Shown in pieces: positions 11,751 through 19,992 of a stretch of DNA of 27,916 nucleotides (within the stretch, counting starts at the first letter, position 1; each line of letters starts with the position of its first letter). The DNA lies in IMG/VR virus record IMGVR_UViG_3300008954_000218, positions 1 to 27,916 of that record; one strand, given 5' to 3'. The notes under the pieces were generated by a model that was not told where the DNA came from, searched no databases, and was given only the letters and a program-made list of their open reading frames with translations. The DNA comes from a virus. A program made the translations under genes and the position numbers.

Positions 11751-13421
11751 ATGGCTAACCAAGAACACCAAGACCTGATTGGTCGATTTAAGGGGCTTGT
11801 CTCAGAGCGCACTACGGTGCAGCAGATGTGGGATGCCATTGAAACCTACATCACCCCTTACCGTGGCAAGTTCTTCCGTGACCAGCGCAACGAACACACC
11901 ATTGACTGGTTTGAGTCCCGAGATATTTACGATTCCACCGCTGTCATGGCGGCAAAGAACTTGGCGGCAAGTATCCACGGTTCACTGACTTCCCCGACTA
12001 TTAAGTGGTTCGACATCCGTTTTCGTGATGACAAGCTGAACGATGCCAAGGCACCGAAGGAATGGTTGCAGGGCGTGGCGGATGCCATCTTCTATGAGCT
12101 ACAGGACAGCAATTTTGACCTTGAGATTAACAAGGCGTATCAAGACCTGGTTGGGTTCGGTACTGCCCTGCTGACCCTTGAGGAAGGTGACGGGCCTGCC
12201 AGTGACTGGAATGGCCTGGACTTCACCAGCGTGCCTCTGAAGGAGGCGTTCTTTGAAGAGGACTATCGCTCAGGCGTAGCGCGGTTCTACCGCAAGGTTC
12301 AATGGACACCCACCCAGTTGCTCAGCAAGTTTGGCGAGAACGGTGTACCGGAACACGTTAAGGACTTGGCCAAGGGTTCCAAGAAGGAGGCCCCGCTTGA
12401 TGTCCTGTTTGCCATCTACCCCCGCAACAACAAGGTAATGCCCTTGGGGGCCACCACAAGCCCCAGTAAGCGCCCGTACAGCTATTGTTATCTACTGCTG
12501 TCTGACGGTGAGGAAATCGAGTATGACCCGCTGCTGGGCAAGGAGATGGGCTATTACGAGATGCCTGCCTTTGCCGCCCGGTGGGATATGACCAATAGCA
12601 GCAAGTGGGGCAATAGTCCTGCCATGCTGGCCTTGGGTGATGTGCTGACCCTGAACGCGGTGGTGAAAGATACACTGAGGGCAAGGGCCAAGATGATTGA
12701 CCCGCCCCTAATGGCCAGCGAGCGTTCTGTGTACACCTCCCTGAACCTTGACCCGGCTACGGTTACGACAGTGCGTGACCCTGCCAGTGCTGTAGCCGCT
12801 ATGCCTGGCCCTGATGGGCTATCACTGGCTACTAGCAACGATGAGATTAACCGCCTGCAATCCGCCATCCGCAATTACTTCATGGTGGACAGGATTGACT
12901 TCCCCGACATGCAGCCCCAGCCGATGACAGCCACTGAGGCGCAAATTCGGTATGAGCGGATGCAGCGTTATTTGGGTGCTACCCTGGCCCACATGCGCAA
13001 TGACCTGTTAAACCCGATTATTGCCCGTTCGTTCCGCATGATGCTGCGTAAAGGGGTAATTACTGAACCCCCTGCGGCTGTACTTGAGAGTGACCCAGCG
13101 CTGGATGTTGAGTACCTTGGCAGCCTGTCCCGTGCCCAGCAGGTGGATGAGGCGGCTGTCATTGAGCGCGTGGCGATGTCTGCGGGCAACTTAGCTACCG
13201 TATACGGCCAAGACGCCCTTGACCCTGTAGACCCTGCTGAGGCTGTCAGGCAGATAGCCGTGAAGCTGAATGCCCCCGCCGCGATGATGCGCAGCAAGCA
13301 GGATGTGAAGGACAGGCAGGGTGACCGCCAAGAACAGGAAGCACAGATGATGGAAAGCCAGCAGATGCAGGCCCGTGGCGAGGGCGAGCAGGCTATGCAG
13401 GAGGCGGCAAGTGGAGGTTAG
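11751..13421 (+). CDS. Portal protein (T7-type head-to-tail connector)
   Basis: I chose ATG 11751 (MANQEHQDLI) over TTG 11736. The 556-aa product follows the T7-type connector family pattern: an N-terminal helix with LVSERTTVQQMWDAIETYIT then PYRGKF, DSTAVMAAKNLAASIHGSLT, KWGNSPAMLALGDVLTLNAV, and PMTATEAQIRYERMQRYLGA. A C-terminal Gln/Glu/Met-rich tail (QEAQMMESQQMQARGEGEQ) is typical of podoviral portals. The protein forms the dodecameric ring through which DNA enters the head. It is next in line to the terminase genes and overlaps the next gene by 11 bp. Confidence 0.93.
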   Translation: MANQEHQDLIGRFKGLVSERTTVQQMWDAIETYITPYRGKFFRDQRNEHTIDWFESRDIYDSTAVMAAKNLAASIHGSLTSPTIKWFDIRFRDDKLNDAKAPKEWLQGVADAIFYELQDSNFDLEINKAYQDLVGFGTALLTLEEGDGPASDWNGLDFTSVPLKEAFFEEDYRSGVARFYRKVQWTPTQLLSKFGENGVPEHVKDLAKGSKKEAPLDVLFAIYPRNNKVMPLGATTSPSKRPYSYCYLLLSDGEEIEYDPLLGKEMGYYEMPAFAARWDMTNSSKWGNSPAMLALGDVLTLNAVVKDTLRARAKMIDPPLMASERSVYTSLNLDPATVTTVRDPASAVAAMPGPDGLSLATSNDEINRLQSAIRNYFMVDRIDFPDMQPQPMTATEAQIRYERMQRYLGATLAHMRNDLLNPIIARSFRMMLRKGVITEPPAAVLESDPALDVEYLGSLSRAQQVDEAAVIERVAMSAGNLATVYGQDALDPVDPAEAVRQIAVKLNAPAAMMRSKQDVKDRQGDRQEQEAQMMESQQMQARGEGEQAMQEAASGG

Positions 13422-13620
13422 TCCTGAGCGCCGTGCGCGCCTGAACAAGTTTACCCGTGCGTTGAACACGGATGACGGGAAGGCACTGATGGATGAGGTG
13501 CGTGCGGCCTGGGGCGGTGACCCTACCCACAGCAACCCCATTATGTGCGGCAAGAACATTGGCCTTGGTGAGGCCCTCAAGCAGCTAGAAGAATGGCAAC
13601 GAGGATTACCTGATGAGTGA
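13411..13620 (+). CDS. Small virion-module protein after the portal, Bbp19-like
   Basis: I chose GTG 13411 (GTGGAGGTT), with GGAGG eight bases upstream, over a longer frame that would sit inside the portal gene. The 69-aa product has RLNKFTRALNTDDGKALMDE, a middle with WGGDPTHSNPIMCG, and a helical end ALKQLEEWQRG. A short helix - DG - LMDE opening and a small size right after the portal are shared with Bbp19-like podoviral proteins of unclear function. The match is loose. It overlaps the scaffold gene by 8 bp. Confidence 0.6.
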   Translation: MEVSPERRARLNKFTRALNTDDGKALMDEVRAAWGGDPTHSNPIMCGKNIGLGEALKQLEEWQRGLPDE

Positions 13621-14452
13621 AGAAACTACCGGAACCGTAATTGACCCTACTGAGTGGCACCAGCATCTACCGGATGTCCTGAAGGATTCGCCGTATCTGC
13701 GCCCTGACAAGGAGGGGAAGGTTGATACGCCTGAGAACATTGCGGCGAAGCTGGCCAACGCTGCCAAGGTGCAGGGGAATATCGGTGACACTCACTTGAA
13801 GATACCTGCCCCGGAGGCGGCTGAGGCGGACATTGAGGCGTTTCGGAAGCGTGTGATGGAGGTAGACCCTACCCTGTACCGCAAGCCTGACGATTACAGC
13901 CCCAACCCTGAGAAGCCTGAGGAGTACACTGACCCGCAGGTTGAGGGGTTGGATACTGAGGCTGTTGACCTTGAGAAGCTGAAACAGATTGCTTTCGACA
14001 GTAAGTGGAATCAACGCCAGTATGAGATGGCCCTTGAGCGCATTGCTAGCGACCAGGCGCAGGCTAAGGCAGATGGTGCCAAGTGGGCTGAGGACAACAA
14101 CGCGGCGATTGCTGAGGCGTTGGGTGCGGCGAAGGATGACCATATTGTCCGCACTGTGGCGATGCTGAAAGACAAACATCCGGCTATTGCAGAGGCGATG
14201 CAAAACGGTACAATGGACTCAGGTTCCCTTCTGGCACTGTCAGACCTGGCGCACCAGATTATCGACATGGGCGGTGAGGGAAATGAGTTCAACGCACAGG
14301 CAGGCAGTGAGGCACGTGGCCTTACCCCGCTTGAGGCAATGAACAAGGCGCAGGAGGTACGTGGCCAGTTGAAGGACATGTCCCCTGCTGACAAGCGTTA
14401 TGAACCGCTGCTTGAGAAGCTGGTTGAGTATCAACGGCTTTCAGCGGCCTGA
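13613..14452 (+). CDS. Capsid scaffolding protein
   Basis: A 279-aa, acidic, largely helical and soluble protein between portal and capsid genes, the usual place of podoviral scaffolds. The order is a flexible N-terminus (WHQHLPDVLKDSPYLRPDKE), a PENIAAKLANAAKV segment, a proline-rich linker (DDYSPNPEKPEEYTDPQ), long helices with Ala, Gln and Asp (MALERIASDQAQAKADGAK) and a C-terminal helix-turn (MSPADKRYEPLLEKLVEYQR). Scaffolds interact with capsid through basic C-terminal helices, and this one has DKRYEPLLEKL. It assists procapsid assembly and leaves before or during packaging. The role follows from position and composition. Confidence 0.85.
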   Translation: MSEETTGTVIDPTEWHQHLPDVLKDSPYLRPDKEGKVDTPENIAAKLANAAKVQGNIGDTHLKIPAPEAAEADIEAFRKRVMEVDPTLYRKPDDYSPNPEKPEEYTDPQVEGLDTEAVDLEKLKQIAFDSKWNQRQYEMALERIASDQAQAKADGAKWAEDNNAAIAEALGAAKDDHIVRTVAMLKDKHPAIAEAMQNGTMDSGSLLALSDLAHQIIDMGGEGNEFNAQAGSEARGLTPLEAMNKAQEVRGQLKDMSPADKRYEPLLEKLVEYQRLSAA

Positions 14453-14591
14453 CAGGCGGATTACGGGCGACCGTCCCTTGTAGACCTGTCAAACGTCCTG
14501 GGTGGTGACGTTAAACGCCAAGCGTAATAGCCCCCCCGCTGGGGGATTACTGGAATGCGTAAACTCTATTTAACTTACTTGGAGAATTACG
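14453..14591 (+). other. Intergenic region with two hairpins before the capsid gene
   Basis: AACGTC (14492-14497) pairs with GACGTT (14507-14512). A second stem at 14525-14549 has CCCCC/GGGGG with a short loop and outer TAAT/ATTA pairs. No T tract follows, so this is not a standard terminator. A hairpin just before a major capsid gene may protect the 5' end of its mRNA or mark processing. The capsid SD is TTGGAGAA, about seven bases before the ATG at 14592. Confidence 0.55.
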
Positions 14592-15476
14592 ATGACTAGT
14601 AATGCCTCAGTGGAAAATGTCCACATTGAAACATACGAGAGTAACGTCCGTTACCTCGCCCAGCAGATGATTTCCCGTGCCCGTCCGTGGGTGATGGAAC
14701 GTTCTACCAACGGCGAAGGCCACAACTGGGAGCGGATTGGCGATGCCGAAGCAACGCTGAAAACCCCGGTGGGTGGGCCTACAGGCCGCAACGTGCAGAC
14801 GCCTGAGGATAACTATCCTTTCAGTCGCCGCCGTTCAACGCCTGGCACCTGGCACACGGGTGACACGACTGAGCCGGAAGACCTGGTAAAGGTGCTGATT
14901 GACCCCAACAGTTCAATCGCAAACTCCCAGGCCATGGCCATGGTTCGCGCCATTGATGATGAAATCTTTGACGCGGCTGAGCGTGATGCTGATGACGGTA
15001 ACGGTGGCACTGTCGCCCTGCCTGCTGGTCAGCAGGTGGGTGACGGTTCTACCAACATCACCTACGACCTGGTAACCGAGGTAACTGAGAAGTTCCTCAA
15101 CAACGACATCGACCCTGACGAAGAAAAGGTCTGGTTCCTTGACCCTGGCAACGTTCGCAAGCTGCTGCAACTGACTGAGTTCACTTCAGCCGACTACAAC
15201 AGTATGCGTCCGCTGGAGCAGGGCCAGATTGTCAAGCACATGGGCTACACGTGGGTTCCTTCAACCCGCCTGAACATCCCTGCTGCTGGCCGTGTCAACA
15301 ACATCGTCATGACCCGCAAGGCCTTGGGCCTTCAGGTGAATGAGGAAATTGTTGCCCGCGTTCAGGAAGACCCCACTATCAGTTTCGCATGGCGCATCTA
15401 CTGCCGCGCCACGTTCGGTGCTGTGCGTGTGGAAGATGAGCACATCGTACTGGCTGACCTGGCCACTGCGGTATAA
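14592..15476 (+). CDS. Major capsid protein
   Basis: A 294-aa protein with the layout of podoviral capsid proteins of the HK97 fold: an N-terminal helical arm (VHIETYESNVRYLAQQMISR), a loop with RPWVMERSTNGEGHNWERIG, a central domain with MVRAIDDEIFDAAERDADD, a spine-like helix (DLVTEVTEKFLNNDIDPDEE), and a strand-rich end (RIYCRATFGAVRVEDEHIVL). A strong SD precedes it. It should be the most abundant virion protein. Length and position after the scaffold support the call. I recognise no cleavage site. Confidence 0.9.
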   Translation: MTSNASVENVHIETYESNVRYLAQQMISRARPWVMERSTNGEGHNWERIGDAEATLKTPVGGPTGRNVQTPEDNYPFSRRRSTPGTWHTGDTTEPEDLVKVLIDPNSSIANSQAMAMVRAIDDEIFDAAERDADDGNGGTVALPAGQQVGDGSTNITYDLVTEVTEKFLNNDIDPDEEKVWFLDPGNVRKLLQLTEFTSADYNSMRPLEQGQIVKHMGYTWVPSTRLNIPAAGRVNNIVMTRKALGLQVNEEIVARVQEDPTISFAWRIYCRATFGAVRVEDEHIVLADLATAV

Positions 15477-15483
15477 CTGACCC

Positions 15484-15514
15484 CCTCCCGAAAGGCTTTG
15501 GCTGAGTAGGGAGG
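15484..15514 (+). other. Hairpin after the capsid gene
   Basis: CCTCCC (15484-15489) pairs with GGGAGG (15509-15514) over a 19-nt loop, just after the capsid stop and 22 bases before the next ATG. No T run follows. It could act as an mRNA boundary or stabiliser. Confidence 0.4.
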
Positions 15515-15536
15515 AACTTATTGATTAGGAGTTCTT

Positions 15537-15833
15537 ATGGCTATCAAGCGAAACAGTTTCCGCGCCTCTGAGGTAATCCGTATGCGGCGTATGTCTGCTG
15601 AGGGTTACAGTGCTGAGCAGATTAGCAACGCGTGCAGTGTCATGGTTGGCAAGGTGGAATACGTTCTATCTGGCGAGTATGACAAAGACCTTGAGGTTGC
15701 GAAGAAGGAACGGATTCGTTTGGCTAAAGAGCGCCTGGAAGCCCCGCAGAAGCGTGCTGATGAAGAGGCTGCACGCTTGGGCACTGCGGTAGCGCAGGGT
15801 TTGAAAGAAGCTGGCTTAGCCCCTGCTTCCTAG
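15537..15833 (+). CDS. Small helical virion-module protein (98 aa)
   Basis: Starts at ATG 15537 with AGGAG seven bases upstream. The N-terminal half contains a helix-turn-helix-like segment (ASEVIRMRRMSAEGYSAEQI, then SNACSVMVGKVEYVLSG). The C-terminal half is charged and helical (KKERIRLAKERLEAPQKRAD, EEAARLGTAVAQGL). It could be a small DNA-binding protein or a head-completion protein. The position after the capsid gene favours a virion role, but the HTH resemblance is noticeable. Family unknown. Confidence 0.6.
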   Translation: MAIKRNSFRASEVIRMRRMSAEGYSAEQISNACSVMVGKVEYVLSGEYDKDLEVAKKERIRLAKERLEAPQKRADEEAARLGTAVAQGLKEAGLAPAS

Positions 15834-15846
15834 ACGGTGATACCTA

Positions 15847-18600
15847 GTGGCGCTAAGTAACCCCACGCTATCGAACGCCACAACAACATCCCTTGATTGT
15901 GCGGTGGACACTGACACTGCTGGCGGGACGATTTACTTTCTGGTAAGTACTGGCGCGCCTGCGGCTATTGAACCATCTGCCTGCGTGAATTTCGGGCAGT
16001 CTATTACCGGCTTTGGCACCGGCACCGTCAACCTGGGCACCTGGACTGAAAACCTGTTTCCGTCCACCACTGGCTATAACCGGCCATATTATCTGCACGT
16101 TGTCCATGACCCGCTGGATGACGGGAACCTGACCACGAAGGTCACAAGCGCGTTCCTGGCTACGCTGAACGATAACGAAATGACCGCCCCGGCATCTACC
16201 GAGCGGTTTTTCCCTGCGGGCGAGACCAGCATAAGCAGCACCGACCCGCTGATAACCGACTGGCTGGATAGTGGCGGCAATGTCACCTCTGACGACCGGG
16301 CCAACCTCCCCGCTCAGCTAACGGCTGGGCAGTACACGGTGACTTTCAGCAACCCACTATCGACCAGCCCCAACCAGCAGCGAACGCTGACAATCTCGGC
16401 GGCGCGTGGTGGCAAGAGTGGCGCGGTTAAGACGGTCTCCAAGGTTGTTACTGACGGCTCAGGGCTGACGGATAACAGCGAATTCTGGGGCGTCTACAAA
16501 TACGGGGATTACCTTTTTTGCGCCAAGGGCAACTCCGCTACCGGCACTGACCACGGTGGCATTCGCGTGTTTGATGTATCAGATGTCGCGAACGGCAACG
16601 CGCCGCTGGTGTTTAGTGACCAGACGAAATCCGAGGACGGACTGAGTGATTTGCTGGGTAACTACTTCCTCCGCACGGTACAGGTGAAGGGCACCCCCGG
16701 CCAGCCTGGTGCGGAGGCATATGTAATCTACCGCTCCAGTCCGTACACGGCAGCGGGCCAGCAGTCGATGATATACGCCTACGATGTCAGCGACCCGCTA
16801 CCCGCTAACTGGGCACTGCGGAGTCCGTGGGCAACGTCCAGCGACCATAACGGGGGCGCGGGCGCTCCCGCGTATAGTGTCGAGATGCTGTCAGATATGA
16901 CATATGACGGCACGCACTTGTATTGCTCTGTGCAGAAGTCAGGGCTAAAGAAGTACGACCCGGCAGACCTATCGACGCCGGTCGCGGTGAACCAGAACTA
17001 CACGGCAAGGCAGCACGAGACACAGGGCGGCACGGTTGACAGTGACCCGTCCGGCTATATGTACGTTGCAGCCTACCAGAACGGTGTTCGTATTGTCCCG
17101 AAATCTACGCTGTCAGATGGGCGCTACAGCACGATAACGCCGCTACGCGATGACCAGAACACTGCGCTCCGCCCGTGGGACGCGGTGCTGTCAAAAGATG
17201 AGAACTGGCTGTTCCTTTCCATCCAGTCCAGCGACCCGACCGGCACACCGTCCACCAGCGGACTCCAGGTGGTTGATGTCCACGACCCCGCAAAACCTCA
17301 GATAGTGACCACTCATATTCTGCCGGTGGCCGACCAAGATATCTTTAACGGTAGGCATGACCAGGCATGTGTCCGCATACAGCGGTTCACCTACAACACC
17401 CGCGACTATGTGGCGCTGGGCAACCTCAAAAAGGGCCTGGTTTTCTACGATGTCACCGACCCCACCCGTCCCAACTATTTGGGCACCCACACTATGTCCT
17501 TGCAGCAGGCTGGCAGTCAGCCTGATGGCATAGGTCACAGCGCGGTATGGGAGGACGGGGGTGTAACGTATATCGCTTATGGCGATTATGGTAGCCTTAC
17601 CAACGAGGCTGGCACAAAGCAACTGTATATTGATGAACTAACTTTGGAGGGTAATATGGCCTTCGTTATTGGTGTTTCCGACTACCTCAACGCCGGGACT
17701 AATACCGCTCTCAATGCCTCTAACGGCACAAAAACTGCGGGCCAGGACGCTTCACACTGGCACACAGCGTCAGCGGGTGACTATATTGACCAGGTGACTA
17801 TCAGGATAGACGCGCCTGGCCTTCGGGTAACGCGCTTCGCCCTGTATACGGTGAGCGGTGGTGTACCTGACCAGTTCGTTAATAGCTGGGAGGTGTCATC
17901 AAACTCAGGTGAAACCCGCGACAGCTATAGCACTTACCCGCTGGGCGAGCAGTACGCGCTACAGGATGGCGTGACGTACACCATCGCCGCCGTCCGCGAT
18001 GATGCGGCATCTGGGGGAACAAATACGGGGATTATTAGTGCTGACCCTGATGTAGCATTTTCCGGGCAGAACGGCACGGCGGACGGCACGGCGGCTGATG
18101 GCGTTTTCCAGAACCCCTATGGCGGCAGCCCTGCGGCTGTTGATGTTATTGCTATGGCCTTCCTTGGCGACAGTAGCGGCGGTGGTAATGGCTTGAAGCC
18201 CCCTTTGGCTGCCAACTCCAGTATTAAGCTGGGCACTGAGCAGGATAAAAAGGAGGCCACGATTGCCTCAGGTGCTCCCGGCACAGGGGCTGATGAGGTT
18301 GCTATCTGGGCGGCTGCAAGCGTGGATATTTCAAGGCGGCAATCTGTTGTTGGTACGTTCCGGTCATTGCACCGATACGCGCAGAACAATCTCGGCTCCT
18401 TGCCTGCGACTGGCCCCACCATCCTGCATGTTGATGTTGGCGGCGGTAATGGCCAGATTGAGGTTGATGGAACCCCCACGGCCAGCCAGTGTCGGCTGGA
18501 GATTGGCGCGGATATTATCACCAACCAGGAGAGCGGCAGGCTGGCTGAAACCTTCAAGCAACTGGAGCAGGTGTGGCTTGAGGCAAGTACGGGTAACTAG
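15847..18600 (+). CDS. Large virion-associated protein with LVIVD-like beta-propeller
   Basis: A 917-aa protein from GTG 15847. Residues about 1-105 are strand-rich and Ig-like; about 110-190 resemble a second small sandwich (QYTVTFSNPLSTSPNQQRTL). From about 210 to 595 come blades with the LVIVD-like signature: GGIRVFDVSD, YAYDVSDP, GLKKYDPADLSTP, GLQVVDVHDPAKPQIV and GLVFYDVTDPTRPNYLGTH, about six, consistent with a beta-propeller. A jelly-roll-like part (about 605-775) and a C-terminal domain (about 785-917) follow. I infer a decoration, head-fibre or host-adhesion protein. LVIVD domains are mainly known from bacterial surface proteins; such a domain in a phage structural gene is uncommon. 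Confidence 0.75.
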   Translation: MALSNPTLSNATTTSLDCAVDTDTAGGTIYFLVSTGAPAAIEPSACVNFGQSITGFGTGTVNLGTWTENLFPSTTGYNRPYYLHVVHDPLDDGNLTTKVTSAFLATLNDNEMTAPASTERFFPAGETSISSTDPLITDWLDSGGNVTSDDRANLPAQLTAGQYTVTFSNPLSTSPNQQRTLTISAARGGKSGAVKTVSKVVTDGSGLTDNSEFWGVYKYGDYLFCAKGNSATGTDHGGIRVFDVSDVANGNAPLVFSDQTKSEDGLSDLLGNYFLRTVQVKGTPGQPGAEAYVIYRSSPYTAAGQQSMIYAYDVSDPLPANWALRSPWATSSDHNGGAGAPAYSVEMLSDMTYDGTHLYCSVQKSGLKKYDPADLSTPVAVNQNYTARQHETQGGTVDSDPSGYMYVAAYQNGVRIVPKSTLSDGRYSTITPLRDDQNTALRPWDAVLSKDENWLFLSIQSSDPTGTPSTSGLQVVDVHDPAKPQIVTTHILPVADQDIFNGRHDQACVRIQRFTYNTRDYVALGNLKKGLVFYDVTDPTRPNYLGTHTMSLQQAGSQPDGIGHSAVWEDGGVTYIAYGDYGSLTNEAGTKQLYIDELTLEGNMAFVIGVSDYLNAGTNTALNASNGTKTAGQDASHWHTASAGDYIDQVTIRIDAPGLRVTRFALYTVSGGVPDQFVNSWEVSSNSGETRDSYSTYPLGEQYALQDGVTYTIAAVRDDAASGGTNTGIISADPDVAFSGQNGTADGTAADGVFQNPYGGSPAAVDVIAMAFLGDSSGGGNGLKPPLAANSSIKLGTEQDKKEATIASGAPGTGADEVAIWAAASVDISRRQSVVGTFRSLHRYAQNNLGSLPATGPTILHVDVGGGNGQIEVDGTPTASQCRLEIGADIITNQESGRLAETFKQLEQVWLEASTGN

Positions 18601-18602
18601 CC

Positions 18603-18875
18603 ATGCCTACGATAACGGACGCGCGCTTTGATTCATTGAGGGCATCTGGTTACACAGGTGCCACCAATGACATGTTATTGCAGTGGCTCCAGTTTGAGGG
18701 CGCTACTGCAAACAACCTGCCTGATGCGTGGCAAGAGTTCTTGGTTGCAAAGCTGGGAATTACTACAGCCGAATATCAGCGCAATGATGCGTGGTATGCG
18801 TACCTTGGCAGCTTGGGGTACACGGGGGCGGTTAATGACCGTGAGCTTCAGTTTTGGGTTAACCGGGTGCCCTGA
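18603..18875 (+). CDS. Small virion-associated protein with an internal repeat (90 aa)
   Basis: A 90-aa protein with two copies of an S-x-x-x-GYTGxxND-x-x-LQ-x-W unit: LRASGYTGATNDMLLQWL (about residues 12-29) and LGSLGYTGAVNDRELQFWV (about 68-86). Between them is a helix with DAWQEFLVAKLG. The phrase GYTG(A/S)xND plus FW is seen at the C-termini of several phage structural proteins and small proteins beside them. It may be a connector or trimerisation element for the large neighbour. It overlaps the next gene by 1 bp. Confidence 0.65.
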   Translation: MPTITDARFDSLRASGYTGATNDMLLQWLQFEGATANNLPDAWQEFLVAKLGITTAEYQRNDAWYAYLGSLGYTGAVNDRELQFWVNRVP

Positions 18876-19348
18876 TGGGTTTCGCCCCGCGCCAAGGCGT
18901 CAGCAACCTGCGGGAAATGTTCTATTACACATGGACATGGATTAACCGTACCCATAATGACCTAAGTAGCACTATTGACACCTTCTCCACTGATGGATTG
19001 CCTGGGCCACTGCTCACCGCGACCACCAGCGGCAGCGTTTGGACTGACCTTGTTGAGTACACGCTGACAGGTGGCGAGGCATACCATGGACTAATAGTGT
19101 TTGCCGCAAGCAGGATTGGTGGGAATGGCACTGCTGGCGACCCTTACTATAAAGCGAATCGCCCGTTTGTGATGTATGACGATGGCGGTGCTGACCATAG
19201 TGATACCCAGTTGTATGAGGTGGGCAATGCACAACTGGCCACCCGGATTATTAACAGCGGCCCGGACACGGTAAAGGTTCAGGTTCGTGGCAGGAACAAT
19301 CAGGACTGGGAGTGGCAGGCCTTCGTACTTCGGAGGGCGTATTGGTGA
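18875..19348 (+). CDS. Hypothetical virion-associated protein (157 aa)
   Basis: Starts at ATG 18875 on the previous stop. It opens MGFAPRQGVSNLREMFYYTW, then a strand-rich middle (GLPGPLLTATTSGSVWTDLV, EYTLTGGEAYHGLIVFAA) and a C-terminus VKVQVRGRNNQDWEWQAFVL with RRAYW. The beta-rich pattern resembles tail-accessory or decoration domains. I recognise no family. It sits among accessory virion genes after the propeller protein and overlaps the next gene by 4 bp. Confidence 0.6.
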   Translation: MGFAPRQGVSNLREMFYYTWTWINRTHNDLSSTIDTFSTDGLPGPLLTATTSGSVWTDLVEYTLTGGEAYHGLIVFAASRIGGNGTAGDPYYKANRPFVMYDDGGADHSDTQLYEVGNAQLATRIINSGPDTVKVQVRGRNNQDWEWQAFVLRRAYW

Positions 19349-19605
19349 ATATTGATGAGTATGACTTCGTTTTCGCTGAGATATACGCTGCTGCACCTAC
19401 TGACAAGGTGACGGCGGCTAGTGCGGCATTGGATGCGTTTGAGGGTGAGAATCTGCGCGGCGATGCCAGCCTGTATATATGGGTAAAAGCCTACGCGGCA
19501 GCGATAGCCAGTGGGGCGGATAGTAACCAGGCAGGCGTGGCGGCTAGTAATGCGGTGTTAGACCATGCGGAAACCATGGAAACGCGCTTTAACCGCAGCG
19601 GGTAA
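19345..19605 (+). CDS. Small helical protein before the lysis genes (86 aa)
   Basis: I chose GTG 19345 (GTGAATATT), which overlaps the previous stop and has GGAGG about nine bases upstream. The product is helical and Ala-rich (VTAASAALDAFEGENLRGDA, then AYAAAIASGADSNQAGVAAS), with a single VWVK-like strand. No membrane segment or motif is clear. It is the last gene before the lysis region. Function unknown. Confidence 0.55.
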   Translation: MNIDEYDFVFAEIYAAAPTDKVTAASAALDAFEGENLRGDASLYIWVKAYAAAIASGADSNQAGVAASNAVLDHAETMETRFNRSG

Positions 19606-19622
19606 TGGAAGGAATGAGGTAA

Positions 19623-19973
19623 ATGACCGATGGAAACAATAGCAAGTCTAGTCACATCCTTGTCCATAAGCGGGGTGTTTTGGTTGTGTGCGTCCCTGTT
19701 CTGGTTGCTATCGTTAGCAGCGTGGGCGGTGTTGTGTCTGACCTCATCCAAGCAAGCCGTGGGGCCAGCGCAGACCAAATCGCGGTATTGGCTTCACGGG
19801 TCGAGAGCCTCGGATATAGGGCAGACAGTTTCCAGGATGAGATACGCGACTGCCACGCTCGGGTTGACATCCTTGACCGCCGATACACTATCCTCAGAGG
19901 AGACTTTGAGGCGCAGAAGCGAGGACGCGCCGAGGGAGACGGTGCGGGTTACCATACCGGGCGCGGCGGCTGA
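19623..19973 (+). CDS. Single-TM coiled-coil protein, i-spanin-like (Rz-type) candidate
   Basis: A 116-aa protein. One transmembrane helix at residues about 18-41 (GVLVVCVPVLVAIVSSVGG) is followed by a heptad-like coiled coil (IAVLASRVESLGYRADSFQD, EIRDCHARVDILDRRYTILR) and a basic Gly/Arg-rich end. An N-terminal TM plus a periplasmic coiled coil is the architecture of Rz-type inner-membrane spanins. It precedes the endolysin gene. AAGGA lies nine bases before its ATG. A second frame (19630-19992) overlaps almost completely and has its own SD and start. By codon pattern (many GNN codons) this frame looks more protein-coding. Confidence 0.6.
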   Translation: MTDGNNSKSSHILVHKRGVLVVCVPVLVAIVSSVGGVVSDLIQASRGASADQIAVLASRVESLGYRADSFQDEIRDCHARVDILDRRYTILRGDFEAQKRGRAEGDGAGYHTGRGG

Positions 19974-19992
19974 ACAGGTGATATTTAAATGA
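19630..19992 (+). CDS. Overlapping out-of-frame membrane protein (lysis candidate)
   Basis: A 120-aa frame that overlaps the 19623-19973 gene in another phase. ATG 19630 has GAGGT nine bases upstream. Residues about 6-40 are strongly hydrophobic (LVTSLSISGVFWLCASLFWL, LSLAAWAVLCL), one long or two short TM helices; the rest is polar. It ends in ATGA with the endolysin start, a translational coupling not seen for the other frame. No lipobox or proline-rich tail is present, so it is not an obvious Rz1. It could be a small holin or antiholin. It may also be a chance overlap. Confidence 0.4.
   Translation: METIASLVTSLSISGVFWLCASLFWLLSLAAWAVLCLTSSKQAVGPAQTKSRYWLHGSRASDIGQTVSRMRYATATLGLTSLTADTLSSEETLRRRSEDAPRETVRVTIPGAAAEQVIFK

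Noticed and set aside
14525-14549. Intrinsic terminator before the capsid gene
   Set aside because: The GC stem is good but no T tract follows, and stopping transcription before the capsid gene makes little sense in this operon.
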